Of a stretch of DNA of 64,000 nucleotides, positions 38,875 through 48,363 are shown piece after piece (the first letter of the stretch is position 1; each line of letters begins with the position of its first letter). A model generated the notes under the pieces. The model had not been told where the DNA came from, searched no databases, and saw only the letters and a program-made list of their open reading frames with translations. Origin of the DNA: Photorhabdus luminescens subsp. luminescens (GTDB taxonomy: Bacteria > Pseudomonadota > Gammaproteobacteria > Enterobacterales > Enterobacteriaceae); the NCBI RefSeq assembly GCF_001083805.1, contig NZ_JXSK01000007.1, forward strand, positions 242,352 to 306,351, written 5' to 3'. The position numbers and the translations under genes are program-made.

Positions 38875-39701
38875 TTCATATATTTTCAATGAAAGAATGA
38901 ATATAACATTATGAGTTAAAATATATAGGGCATTTTAGATTACTATTTCTCAAATAATAATCGACTTGAAATATCATCAATTATTATTTATTATTACTAC
39001 AATGTTACTTTATAATATAAACTCAACATTACCTATAATAAAACTAAACTATACCGACTGTACTTAAATCAAATCATAAAGATAAAATTACATTATCAAG
39101 GCATTATTTCACCGGATAAAAAAATTGTATTAAAATATTTACAAAGATAAAAAACCAATAAACAACTGATATAAAATAATTAATATTACACAACATATAA
39201 AAAATAAATCAAAAAGTCACAAAAACATTAATCAACCAAACAGACCAAAAAAGAAATAAAATCTCAAAAAGACACAAAAATCAGAATACAATTCCAAACT
39301 ATACTCATAAACTGTGTATTTCACTTATTTTTATCGAAAAGACAGACATTCACTCTTAATTTAACTTAAATAACAAAAATCCCTTCTTAAATAGGTTTAA
39401 TCGTCTATAATATATGTTTCCAAGTTATAACTATGTATAAACAATAACACCTTTATCTAAGTGAAAAAATAATAACTTATATTGGTAATAATTAGATTTA
39501 TTCAACCAAAACTCAAGTTACTAAAATACTTTCAATTGTATAATATATTGATTTTTATTTTAAATTTACAATATCAAATCAATTTTTAAGATAAAAACCA
39601 ACATTGTTTTTTAATTTTTATGATGTATCGGGGGATTCAGGGCCCCTATCTTTACCCCCTGATAAAGCCAATTAAGATGTCCCTACTCCTGGAGAGGAAA
39701 A
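38875..39701. other. Very AT-rich region upstream of the fimbrial operon
   Basis: About 830 bases with no gene. AT-rich regions upstream of fimbrial genes usually hold the promoter and H-NS binding. I looked for the paired inverted repeats of an invertible promoter (as in the Photorhabdus mad fimbrial switch) and saw none. The GC-rich hairpin at 39628 is listed separately. Confidence 0.45.
39628..39663 (+). promoter_or_regulatory. GC-rich leader hairpin before the fimbrial subunit gene
   Basis: ATCGGGGG and CCCCCTGAT nearly pair around an inner GGGCCCC, giving two competing stems about 40 bases before the fimbrial ATG. In an otherwise AT-rich leader this suggests an attenuator or an mRNA-stabilising 5' hairpin. 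Inferred. Confidence 0.4.
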
Positions 39702-40283
39702 ATGAATAAACTAGCGTTATCAACCACCGCCGCACTTATTTTTGCCACAAGCTCTGCTGTTGCAGTCGATAATTCTGCCGGCGGCACCTTACATTTCTCT
39801 GGCGCTGTTACTGATGCCACTTGTACTATTAACGGTGGTTCTTCAGCTAATATGTCGATTATATTGGAACCGATCTCAGTCACTCAAGCCGGTCAAAAGG
39901 AAGGCTTAATTGATCATGGTAAGAAATCATTTTCACTGGAATTTTCTAACTGCCAGTCCAATGCCGCCGGTTTTGACCCGGCAACCTCTATGTTGAAAAT
40001 CCAGTTTTCATCATCACACACCATATCCAATGATGCAAAATATCTTATAAACCAAGAAGTTAATGCAAACGGTAAACCGAAAAACGTCGGTATCGCGATT
40101 GTTAAACACGCCGACGAAAACACGCCGATTATGCTGAATAAAGCATTTGATACAGGAATCAAAGGCTCTACGCCGACAACTGAACTTGTTGATTTCTACG
40201 CCAAATACTACAAAGTAGGCACTGCTGACGCAGATCCAGGTAAAGTAGTAACGATGGTTACTTATCACGTTACTTATCTATAA
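39702..40283 (+). CDS. Fimbrial major subunit, FimA-like
   Basis: The 193 aa product has a signal peptide (MNKLALSTTAALIFATSSAVA, then VDNS). It has the chaperone-usher pilin layout: GGTLHFSGAVTDATCTI with the first Cys, SFSLEFSNCQ with the second Cys, and a C-terminal TMVTYHVTYL whose alternating hydrophobic residues and penultimate Tyr are recognised by the chaperone. GGAGAGG precedes the start. A terminator-like hairpin follows at once, as is usual after the major subunit so that it is expressed more than the genes behind it. Confidence 0.9.
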   Translation: MNKLALSTTAALIFATSSAVAVDNSAGGTLHFSGAVTDATCTINGGSSANMSIILEPISVTQAGQKEGLIDHGKKSFSLEFSNCQSNAAGFDPATSMLKIQFSSSHTISNDAKYLINQEVNANGKPKNVGIAIVKHADENTPIMLNKAFDTGIKGSTPTTELVDFYAKYYKVGTADADPGKVVTMVTYHVTYL

Positions 40284-40302
40284 TTACTTACTACAATAAA
40301 CA

Positions 40303-40326
40303 AAGCCTATTTATCTAAATAGGCTT
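40303..40326 (+). terminator. Attenuator after the major pilin
   Basis: AAGCCTATTT (40303-40312) and AAATAGGCTT (40317-40326) form a perfect 10-bp stem with a 4-base loop, followed by ATTTAATTT. It probably reduces transcription into the chaperone and usher genes. Confidence 0.78.
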
Positions 40327-40350
40327 ATTTAATTTGGCAAAAATAACGTT

Positions 40351-41049
40351 ATGAAGAAATTATTTTTAACTATATTATTAGGGATAACGACTTTATCTGC
40401 TCATGCCAACATCGTTATTAATACAACACGTGTTATTTATCCAGCCAATAATAAAGAGGTATCGGTTCAATTATTAAATGTAGGAGACCAACCCTCTCTG
40501 GTACAATCCTGGATAGATGATGGCGATCCTAATTCAACGCCTGAAACAGCTAAAGTCCCCTTTTTACTCACCCCCCCAGTTGTCAAAATTGAGGGCAATA
40601 ACGGGCAACAATTAAGAATTAAGTACATCAACAGCAACCTGCCTGCTGATCGTGAATCGCTATTTTATTTAAATGTTCTGGATATTCCGCCCGTTGCAGA
40701 AAATATTGGCGACAAAAACATTATGCAGATTGCTATTCGTACCCGGATAAAATTTTTCTACCGGCCTGACAAGCTGTCTATTTCACCGAAACAGATCCAA
40801 CAAAATATTGCATTAAAACGTGAGGGTAACCAACTAAAATTGGAGAATTCATCCCCCTATTTTATGAATGTCGTCGGCCTTAAATCTGCTGACACTCAAC
40901 CTAACTTACTAAATGAAGGAACAATTATAAAACCGTTCTCTTCTCATTCATTCAGTACCAATGAAAAAGTAAAAGCTGGGGACAAATTAACTCTGGCTAT
41001 TGTTGATGATTTTGGTGCTATAAATAAATTAACTTTACCACTTCAATAG
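40351..41049 (+). CDS. Periplasmic fimbrial chaperone, PapD/FimC family
   Basis: The 232 aa product has a signal peptide (MKKLFLTILLGITTLSAHA) and the two Ig-like domains of pilus chaperones: INTTRVIYPANNKEVSVQLLN (with the Arg of the subunit-binding site), VQSWIDDG, then FLLTPPVVKIEGNNGQQLRI and SLFYLNVLDIPP, the diagnostic F1-G1 and following strand. It folds pilins in the periplasm by donor-strand complementation. It lies between the pilin attenuator and the usher gene (25-base gap). Confidence 0.93.
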   Translation: MKKLFLTILLGITTLSAHANIVINTTRVIYPANNKEVSVQLLNVGDQPSLVQSWIDDGDPNSTPETAKVPFLLTPPVVKIEGNNGQQLRIKYINSNLPADRESLFYLNVLDIPPVAENIGDKNIMQIAIRTRIKFFYRPDKLSISPKQIQQNIALKREGNQLKLENSSPYFMNVVGLKSADTQPNLLNEGTIIKPFSSHSFSTNEKVKAGDKLTLAIVDDFGAINKLTLPLQ

Positions 41050-41074
41050 TGAAATTATTGGCATAGCATAGAAC

Positions 41075-43549
41075 ATGATAAAAGAAAAAGTTAGTCCGTT
41101 AATTCTGATAATAGGCATAATGCTGTATACAGATTGTTTATGCTATGCCGCAACATTTAATACCGATTTTCTGGTCGGCGAATCTGCAAAAGCGGACTTA
41201 TCCCGATTTTATTCCACTTCAGAACTACCCGCCGGCCGTTACGATATTGACATATATCTGAATAATGACTGGAAAGGAAGATTTGATATTAATATCCAGA
41301 ACGATGGCAGAGATATCTACCTGCTCAATGAAGATCTTCCCAGGTTAGGTATAAAAATTGATAAAAACCAATTATCAAAATCAAACTTATCCAAAGGTGA
41401 AATTCTTCTTACTAAAATAATACATGAAGGAACCGCTAATCTCGATGTTCCTAAACTTAGTCTGCATCTGGTTGTCCCACAAGCGTATATCAAAAACGAA
41501 CTAAAAGGCTATATCGATCCTGCATTCTGGGACAGAGGCATTCCCGGCGCTATGCTGTCCTATAATGCCAACTATTACCGTACTCAAAATAGAAATAAAC
41601 AGAATCGCGACCGTGAAAATGAAGATAATGCTTACGTGTCACTTAATAGCGGTTTGAATCTATTTGGCTGGCAATTACGCGATCAATCTTCTTATCATTA
41701 CACACGTTCAAATGGTAATAAATGGAGTAACAACACCCGTTATCTGCAACGGGGAATTTCATCAATTAATTCAGAAATTCGTATTGGCGATAGTTATACA
41801 TCAAGCGATTTATTCGACTCTTTCCGCTTTCGAGGTATCAATCTGAAAACAGATATGCGTATGTACCCCGATGCCTGGCAAGGGTTTTCCCCTATCGTCA
41901 GGGGAGTTGCGCAGACCAACGCCCTGGTAAAAATTATCCAAAATAATGTTGTTATTTATCAAGGTAATGTCCCTCCGGGGCCATTTGCCATTGATACTAT
42001 TTTACCAACGGGTTCAGGCGGCGATTTGCTAGTTGAAGTGACGGAAGCAGACGGACGTACTAACAGCTTTATCGTCCCCTTCTCATCCGTCCCTAATATG
42101 ATGAAAGAAGGTCTTGGCAAATATGATATCAGTGCAGGCAAAACACATATTGCCAACAGTCGTTATAAACCAAACTTTTTTCAAGCTAGCTATCAATATG
42201 GTTTCAATAATGTCCTGACCGGCTATACAGGCGCCACTATCAGTAAAGATTATTATTCGCTACTGTTAGGCAGTGGTTTTAATCTACCCATTGGCGCTAT
42301 CTCAATTGACGTTTCACAGTCCAGCGCCAAATTTGATAATAGCCCCACCATGAAAGGCCAAAGCTACAAATTAGCTTATAGCCGCTATGTTTCACAAACA
42401 AAAACAAATTTCTCTCTGGCGGCTTATCGTTATTCAACTAAAAATTATCTTACCCTAATCGATGCAATTGATCTGCATGACTGGATAAGCAACGGATATA
42501 ACCAACAATACTATTCTCATCAAAAAAACACTTTCAATATCAATTTGAACCAGAATCTTGGTAGTCGTGCAGGTTCGCTTTTTCTTTCGGGAACATTCCG
42601 TGATTACTGGGGAACCCAGAATAAAAGTAGAGAGTATCAAATGGGATATTCCAACAGTCTGGGTAAAATCAATTATTCCCTGACAGCAAGCCGTGTTCGG
42701 TACAGTATTAATGAAACAGAGAGTAAAGAGGAGCAACGCTATTATCTGATGCTGTCTGTTCCTTTCGAGTTGTTTGACTACCCCGCCTATCTAACCAGCA
42801 ACGTCTCAATCAATGAAAGCCACTATAACAGCAGTGACTTGGGATTAAGCGGCAGCGCAGGTCCAAATAACCGTTTGAATTACCACTTCAACATTTCAGA
42901 TCAGAAAAGCGGCTCGACAACAACCAGTGCAAATTTAACCTATAAGACATCCGTTTCCACACTGAGTAGCTCTTATAGCCAATCCAAGGAGTACCGACAA
43001 ATCGGGCTTGGCGCAACCGGTAGTTTAGTTGCTTATCAAGGAGGAATTTTGGCTGCTAATCAGATTGGGGAAACTTTCGCCATCATTGACGCGCCGGGTA
43101 CAGCAAACGCTTCTGTGAATGGCGATAAAAGCATGGTGACAAACAACAGCGGTAAGTTGTTGATACCTTATCTTTCTCCTTACCGTAAAAACGCCATCAT
43201 GCTAGATACCAGCGAAGTGCCGGAAGATGCCGCTGAACTTATCGGTAACATCAGAGATGTTGCGCCATATTCCGGTGCGATTACCCATCTCGGATTTAAA
43301 ACAGACCAGCGGAAGACCTTTATTTTCTACGCTGCTCAAGCTGATGGTAAACCTTTACCTTTCGGTACTGAAATTGTCGATTCAGAAGGTAACAGCTTGG
43401 GATACGTTGGTCAGGGCAGTATGGTTTTCCTACGAGTAGAAAAATTACCATCGCAAGTTTATGTCCGCATCGATCAGCTAGGTGAAAAGAACTGCATAAT
43501 AAACGATCCACAGCCTGAAATGGGCTCAACCGCCAATATTTGCCGTTAA
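41075..43549 (+). CDS. Outer-membrane fimbrial usher, PapC/FimD family
   Basis: The 824 aa product has a signal region (LILIIGIMLYTDCLCYA). The N-terminal domain carries FNTDFL-type residues and GRYDIDIYLNN, the barrel contains FRGINLKTDMRMYPDAWQGF, then the plug/strands TNALVKIIQNNVVIYQGNVP and PGPFAIDTI, and the C-terminal domain ends CIINDPQPEMGSTANICR with the usual Cys pair. Ushers receive chaperone-pilin complexes and secrete and order the fibre. The gene ends 11 bases before the adhesin start, in one operon. Confidence 0.95.
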   Translation: MIKEKVSPLILIIGIMLYTDCLCYAATFNTDFLVGESAKADLSRFYSTSELPAGRYDIDIYLNNDWKGRFDINIQNDGRDIYLLNEDLPRLGIKIDKNQLSKSNLSKGEILLTKIIHEGTANLDVPKLSLHLVVPQAYIKNELKGYIDPAFWDRGIPGAMLSYNANYYRTQNRNKQNRDRENEDNAYVSLNSGLNLFGWQLRDQSSYHYTRSNGNKWSNNTRYLQRGISSINSEIRIGDSYTSSDLFDSFRFRGINLKTDMRMYPDAWQGFSPIVRGVAQTNALVKIIQNNVVIYQGNVPPGPFAIDTILPTGSGGDLLVEVTEADGRTNSFIVPFSSVPNMMKEGLGKYDISAGKTHIANSRYKPNFFQASYQYGFNNVLTGYTGATISKDYYSLLLGSGFNLPIGAISIDVSQSSAKFDNSPTMKGQSYKLAYSRYVSQTKTNFSLAAYRYSTKNYLTLIDAIDLHDWISNGYNQQYYSHQKNTFNINLNQNLGSRAGSLFLSGTFRDYWGTQNKSREYQMGYSNSLGKINYSLTASRVRYSINETESKEEQRYYLMLSVPFELFDYPAYLTSNVSINESHYNSSDLGLSGSAGPNNRLNYHFNISDQKSGSTTTSANLTYKTSVSTLSSSYSQSKEYRQIGLGATGSLVAYQGGILAANQIGETFAIIDAPGTANASVNGDKSMVTNNSGKLLIPYLSPYRKNAIMLDTSEVPEDAAELIGNIRDVAPYSGAITHLGFKTDQRKTFIFYAAQADGKPLPFGTEIVDSEGNSLGYVGQGSMVFLRVEKLPSQVYVRIDQLGEKNCIINDPQPEMGSTANICR

Positions 43550-43560
43550 GGGAGAAGATA

Positions 43561-44670
43561 ATGAAACTTAAACTATTGTGTCTTAAGCCATTTTACCTTA
43601 AACCATTATTGTATCTGGCGGCTATAATTAGTCTGAGCAGCAGCCTAGCTTATGCAGATTGCCAACCCAAATACGCGATAACGGCACCGGCAATCACGGT
43701 TGATATGACAGATAATCTCACCCTGAACAGTAATGCAACTTGGATACTCAACACCCAATATTCCGGCTACTTTACATGCACAAGAAATTCATTATGGAAA
43801 CAAAATTCTGTTGCTAATGGCTCGCCGTTTACCAAAAACAAAGTCGTCTTAGGATTCAATGGCGGCAAAGATTATGCCGAAGTGACTATTACGAATCTTT
43901 CTCCCGGCAACACTATTAATCTGGGAAACAGTAACGACACATACCCTGCCAGCAAATTGCAAGCCCAATTTACGCTAAATGTGAAGCTACTCAGCGGCAG
44001 ACCCGGTGGTAGTAATATTCATGTCTTTTCCGGCAATTCTGCAACATTAAAAACCGCTGTCATTGCGATGGATACCACCAATTTAGGACTCCTTGATGCC
44101 ATTCTCCGTTTCGCTACCGATTTCCTGACCTTTATTCTTACTTGGGAGTGGCCGACGCATTCTGAAGATATCTATTACCAACCGGTCACAATGATTTTTA
44201 ATCACAGAGATACAACTTGTCACTTCTTAAATGATGGATTAACCGTGAATCTACCAAAAGTTGACCGCATTAGATTGCTTAACGGAACAGATAGAGGAGA
44301 AACACCTTTTACCCTCAACTTTGAATGCAAATATCTCCAAAACGGTAAAACTTCACGTTCAGTTAAAGCTTACCTGAGCAGTAATAATTTGCTGCCAAAT
44401 GACAATCGAACTTTAATTGATAACAAAGCTGGCGCCGCTAAAGGCGTTGGTATCCGTGTCTCTCAGTCAGGTAATTCAACACCTATAGTTTTCAGTGCTT
44501 CGCAATCCTCATCCCACGGTGCGACACTGTTATTTAGCAAAAACTCCGGTAATGTCATCGATAAAAACTTTGCCATTGACCTTAATGCTTACTACCACGT
44601 TTATGCTCCCCAAAGCATCGTAACAGGGGAACTGAAAGCAACTTCCGTTCTGAACTTTGAATACAATTAA
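43561..44670 (+). CDS. Fimbrial tip adhesin/minor subunit
   Basis: ATG at 43561 with GGGAG before it gives 369 aa; a TTG 21 bases upstream inside tcaA-like spacing of the usher end is less likely. A signal peptide ends SSSLAYA. Residues up to about 200 form a receptor-type domain with no close motif. The C-terminal half is a pilin domain (GETPFTLNFECKYLQNGKTS, GVGIRVSQSGNSTPIVF) ending LKATSVLNFEYN with the chaperone-recognition strand. The two-domain build and last position in the operon fit a tip adhesin. Ligand unknown. Confidence 0.83.
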   Translation: MKLKLLCLKPFYLKPLLYLAAIISLSSSLAYADCQPKYAITAPAITVDMTDNLTLNSNATWILNTQYSGYFTCTRNSLWKQNSVANGSPFTKNKVVLGFNGGKDYAEVTITNLSPGNTINLGNSNDTYPASKLQAQFTLNVKLLSGRPGGSNIHVFSGNSATLKTAVIAMDTTNLGLLDAILRFATDFLTFILTWEWPTHSEDIYYQPVTMIFNHRDTTCHFLNDGLTVNLPKVDRIRLLNGTDRGETPFTLNFECKYLQNGKTSRSVKAYLSSNNLLPNDNRTLIDNKAGAAKGVGIRVSQSGNSTPIVFSASQSSSHGATLLFSKNSGNVIDKNFAIDLNAYYHVYAPQSIVTGELKATSVLNFEYN

Positions 44671-44688
44671 CCAATAAGAAAATTAACC

Positions 44689-44711
44689 AAGAGGCAAAGG
44701 AGATGCCTCTT
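44689..44711 (+). terminator. Terminator of the fimbrial operon
   Basis: AAGAGGCA (44689-44696) and TGCCTCTT (44704-44711) form a perfect 8-bp stem with a 7-base loop, followed by ATTT, 18 bases after the stop of the adhesin gene. Confidence 0.82.
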
Positions 44712-45531
44712 ATTTCCTCCATACGAATTAAAAATTTATGTTTCAATAAGTAATAATTTGTAATAAAGTGTTTCTGAAGAAAAATTCATTTACATTTATA
44801 GCTTACCCTGAATTGGCGTAACACAATGATAATCCTAGCATTAAGTAATTACGCCAACTCAATTAATTTCTTAATAAAATAATGTAATTCTACGAAAAAT
44901 AGAAAAAACATACTTACACCTATCAATAAAATTAAGAAAACAATATCAACAACAATATTCAAAAACCTTATTAAAAAATAAATAAAAACAACAATTAACC
45001 AGAAATAAAAATATATTTCAATGAAAAAATACGACAAAAAACAATATAAAAAGAAAATTTAAAATATATAAAAACACTCAATCTGCATTGATTAACAATG
45101 AAAATACCCCATTTAAATCAACAACATAATAATAAAACCTAAATAAAAACCAGAGTAATCGATATAATTAAACGTAATACAAAAATGTAAGAAACAATTG
45201 AACCCAACATAATAAAAATATAATTCTCACTCCCAAAAAACACCTTTAATATAAAAATAGAAAGATAAATTTTTATATTATCAACAAATAAATTATTAAA
45301 TTTTTTTTATTCTTATATACACCTCCATTATTACACCCTAACAATATCACCCGGAGTAAATATTTGTAACACATTGTTACTTATTTTAACTTAACATTTA
45401 GAACCATATCGAATATCCTGCACCGCACCAATAACAATAGATATATTACAAGATTAGATTAATCCTGACAGATACGACTTAATTTTAACTCACAGAGGAA
45501 AGAGACCATTTCGGTAACAGGTTACCTTTTT
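44712..45531. other. Very AT-rich non-coding region
   Basis: About 820 bases of extreme AT content. A 62-codon minus-strand frame at 44849-45037 encodes only Ile/Phe/Leu runs and is judged composition-driven. A short palindrome GGTAAC-AG-GTTACC followed by five T lies at 45513-45531, directly before the small ORF at 45532. Confidence 0.4.
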
Positions 45532-45621
45532 ATGAAAATGATACTTATTCTTATAACGGCAATATTAATATCAATTAGTTTATTACTCGCCGCGGTGTTC
45601 TTACGATTAGCAATACTATAA
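45532..45621 (+). CDS. Possible small membrane peptide, 29 aa
   Basis: ATG at 45532 opens a 29-codon frame (MKMILILITAILISISLLLA, then AVFLRLAIL) that is one hydrophobic helix with a single Lys at the N-side and an Arg near the C-side. This is the size and form of enterobacterial small membrane proteins. GAGGAAAGAG lies farther upstream than is ideal, and a small palindrome sits between it and the ATG. In an AT-rich region such a frame may arise by chance, so the call is tentative. Confidence 0.4.
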   Translation: MKMILILITAILISISLLLAAVFLRLAIL

Positions 45622-45955
45622 TTAACAGTACTATATAAAACTAAGTTAAATCACTTTCGATATTATACTAGCTGGTTTACAAATCACTTCTCTGTTGAGA
45701 AAGCGACTTACAGGCACACAATTAACTAAAAAATCATGACTATATCTGATGAATAATTCAACCCAGACAGGTAATATTTTGTACACAAACAGCACATAAC
45801 CATATATAAATTAATAAAAAACCACAAAACAAACTAGCAAAATAATAATTTTTATTACAGAAAATATATTTATGAATCGCTAATAACTCTGGCTATGGTG
45901 GATTTATTTTGCTAACATCAGCTTGTTTTTTATTCAGAACAAACGAGGAAAAGCA

Positions 45956-46744
45956 ATGCCCTCTCAAACGATGAGGACAACTGCCATCTTCGCTTTCTTT
46001 ATCTCACTATTGTTTTCCGCTTTTAGTCACGCCTCAACCAGCACCGCTAAAAGCATAGAGTATTCTCACAATGACATGCAAAACAGTTTGCCGGATTTGC
46101 GAAAATACCCTTCGGGCACCCCACGTAAGAAAGCGTTTTTAAATGTTGTTGTCCCTGTGATTGATAAACACAATCAACAAATTATGCAGGAACGGAAATG
46201 GCTATTGGAACACCAACATGCCAAGCATTGGTCCATACAGGATACCAAGCGCCTGCACCAAATTTGCAAAAACTACGACGTGAGCTGTAGCAGCTCGCCC
46301 AAAAAAGTTAACTGGAACAAGCTACTAAGTCGTGTTGATATCATCCCGACCCATTTTGTCGCCACTCAGGCCGCAACAGAATCTGGCTGGGGAACATCTA
46401 AACTTGCACAACAGAATAACAATTTGTTCGGTATGCGTTGCGGTAACAACTGTAAGAAAACCCAAGGTAAAATAAAAGGTTATTTCTCTTACCCGACCAT
46501 CAATGATTCTGTCGAATCCTATATGAAAAATATGAATACTCATAACGCTTATGAATCATTACGTGTTTCACGCGCTAAGCAGAGAAGCCTTCAAGAATCA
46601 CTAAATACCAGCAAATTGATTGATAATCTTGAAGGGTATTCGCAATTGGGTTCAACTTACAACAACTACCTGCACAAAGTATTTAACAGCAATAAAGGGC
46701 TTATTACTCAAGCGCAAAAGTTAGCTAAAAACGATCATGACTAA
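45956..46744 (+). CDS. bax: Bax-like N-acetylglucosaminidase (GH73-type)
   Basis: ATG at 45956 is chosen because GAGG lies just before it; the product is 262 aa with a signal peptide (AIFAFFISLLFSAFSHA). The core matches enterobacterial Bax: LLSRVDIIPTHFVATQAATE, SGWGTSKLAQQNNNLFGMRCG and YFSYPTINDSVESYMKNMNTH. The Glu of AATESGWG is the expected catalytic acid of this glucosaminidase fold. Such enzymes cut peptidoglycan glycan chains in the envelope. It is a single gene with its own terminator. Confidence 0.87.
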   Translation: MPSQTMRTTAIFAFFISLLFSAFSHASTSTAKSIEYSHNDMQNSLPDLRKYPSGTPRKKAFLNVVVPVIDKHNQQIMQERKWLLEHQHAKHWSIQDTKRLHQICKNYDVSCSSSPKKVNWNKLLSRVDIIPTHFVATQAATESGWGTSKLAQQNNNLFGMRCGNNCKKTQGKIKGYFSYPTINDSVESYMKNMNTHNAYESLRVSRAKQRSLQESLNTSKLIDNLEGYSQLGSTYNNYLHKVFNSNKGLITQAQKLAKNDHD

Positions 46745-46792
46745 GAGCTTAAAGTAAACCATTATCATGAATATTTTGTGCTAAATACCAAT

Positions 46793-46829
46793 ATCATCCG
46801 TTGCTATGACCAACTATGGAACGGATGAT
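46793..46829 (+). terminator. Terminator after the bax-like gene
   Basis: ATCATCCGTT (46793-46802) pairs perfectly with AACGGATGAT (46820-46829), followed by TTTCTT. The loop is 17 bases. Confidence 0.78.
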
Positions 46830-46941
46830 TTTCTTATGTCCACCAGTTTGTTCTTTTCGTTGATAGAATGTTTAGGCTAGATATTATAATATCACTCAAT
46901 ATTATCCCATATTAAGATAAAATGATTGACCAGAGTTTAAT

Positions 46942-48363
46942 ATGAATTTCTTTTCTTTTGAGTTTCTTGGTTCCTTTGTTGCTTTCTTTCTCTTGTATTG
47001 GATGCTACAAAAAAATGTGAAGGCACAAAACTATCTGCTGATAATCGCAAGCTATCTGTTTGTCTTTTCCTTTAATCCGCTTTTCGCTGGCATCCTATTT
47101 GGCTATACGTTGTTTATTTATTTTTTAACAAACATAGCCAGCAAATTTCTATCCAATCGCATCACCTTTACTATCCTAACAATAGGTATTCTGGGATGTT
47201 TTACTCTATTTAAATATTATTCTTTCTTTCAGGAAAGCCTTCAACAAGCATTTGCCAAATTTGGCTTGTCCATAGATTTACCTGTACTGACACTACTCGT
47301 CCCTTTAGGCTTATCTTTCTATGTATTTCATTCCGTCAGCTATGTCGTTGCTGTTACAAGAAAAGAAATGCCCAAAGCATCATTTCCTGATGTCGCTTTA
47401 TACCTATGCTTTTTTCCAAGCATTGTTGCCGGGCCAATCAACCGAGCTAAAGATTTCCTGCCTCAAATCGAGATTTCATCAAGAGTCATCCTTGAACCAT
47501 CAAAAGCCATATTACTCATTGCACTGGCGATAACCAAGCTATTCTTGTTTAGCTCTTATTTATCCGAAAATTATGTCAATCCAGTTTTTGATGATCCTGC
47601 CAGCTATAATGCGGGACAAATTCTAGTTGGTATCTATGCCTATGCATGGCATATCTATTTTAATTTTTCTGGTTATACTAACCTTGTTACCGGATTAGCA
47701 CTACTCCTTGGTTTCAGGGTACCTAAAAACTTCAATGCTCCTTATCTGGCTGAAAATTTACAAGCCTTCTGGCGCCGTTGGCATATCAGTTTATCCGAAT
47801 TTATCCGTGATTATGTCTATATTCCTTTTGGCGGTAATAAGAAAGGATTTATACGTAAAAATCTTAATTTATTTGCCGCTATGGTAATCTCTGGGTTATG
47901 GCATGGAGCCGGAATTAACTTCATGATCTGGGGAGCTATTCATGGATTGGGGTTAATAATCCTCAATATTAAATATCAGTTATTTTCCTCAATTGACAAA
48001 AAAAATCAAAATACTCGCCAAAATCCAGTCATCCTATTTTTATCCAGAATTATCACTTTCCACTTTGTCTGTCTAGCATGGGTTTTCTTCCGTTGTCCTA
48101 CTCTAGATGATGCACTAATATTGTTAAATCAATTGATATCATTAAACTTATTTCACCCGATAATAGCCAATAGTGGATTGTTATTGATGTTCTGGGGACT
48201 TTTTATTATTTATCCGTGGTTGATTAATCTAAAAATAAGGACTGAGAAAATACATTCTCAAATTTCATGGATATACTACCCAATACCATTAGCGATTATT
48301 CTGACTTTGGTATTTATGCTTTCACCACAAGGAATACCAGGATTCATTTATGCCAATTTCTGA
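46942..48363 (+). CDS. MBOAT O-acyltransferase, AlgI/PatA-like
   Basis: The 473 aa product has about ten to twelve membrane helices and the AlgI-type core: FHSVSYVVAVTRKE, LQAFWRRWHISLSEFIRDYV followed by YIPFGGNKKG, and SGLWHGAGINFMIWGAIHG with the essential His near residue 320. Members carry acetyl groups across the inner membrane for O-acetylation of alginate, peptidoglycan or other glycans. The next two genes encode SGNH proteins, the usual extracytoplasmic partners that place the acetyl group on the polymer. It overlaps the following gene by 14 bases. No alginate genes are near, so the acceptor is unknown. Confidence 0.92.
   Translation: MNFFSFEFLGSFVAFFLLYWMLQKNVKAQNYLLIIASYLFVFSFNPLFAGILFGYTLFIYFLTNIASKFLSNRITFTILTIGILGCFTLFKYYSFFQESLQQAFAKFGLSIDLPVLTLLVPLGLSFYVFHSVSYVVAVTRKEMPKASFPDVALYLCFFPSIVAGPINRAKDFLPQIEISSRVILEPSKAILLIALAITKLFLFSSYLSENYVNPVFDDPASYNAGQILVGIYAYAWHIYFNFSGYTNLVTGLALLLGFRVPKNFNAPYLAENLQAFWRRWHISLSEFIRDYVYIPFGGNKKGFIRKNLNLFAAMVISGLWHGAGINFMIWGAIHGLGLIILNIKYQLFSSIDKKNQNTRQNPVILFLSRIITFHFVCLAWVFFRCPTLDDALILLNQLISLNLFHPIIANSGLLLMFWGLFIIYPWLINLKIRTEKIHSQISWIYYPIPLAIILTLVFMLSPQGIPGFIYANF

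Noticed and set aside
38875..39701. Invertible fimbrial promoter such as the Photorhabdus mad switch
   Set aside because: No long inverted repeat pair or recombinase gene was seen near the operon, and the gene set is a simple four-gene one.
44849..45037. 62-codon minus-strand hydrophobic frame
   Set aside because: Its Phe/Ile/Leu runs come from extreme AT composition; there is no ribosome site and no known family.
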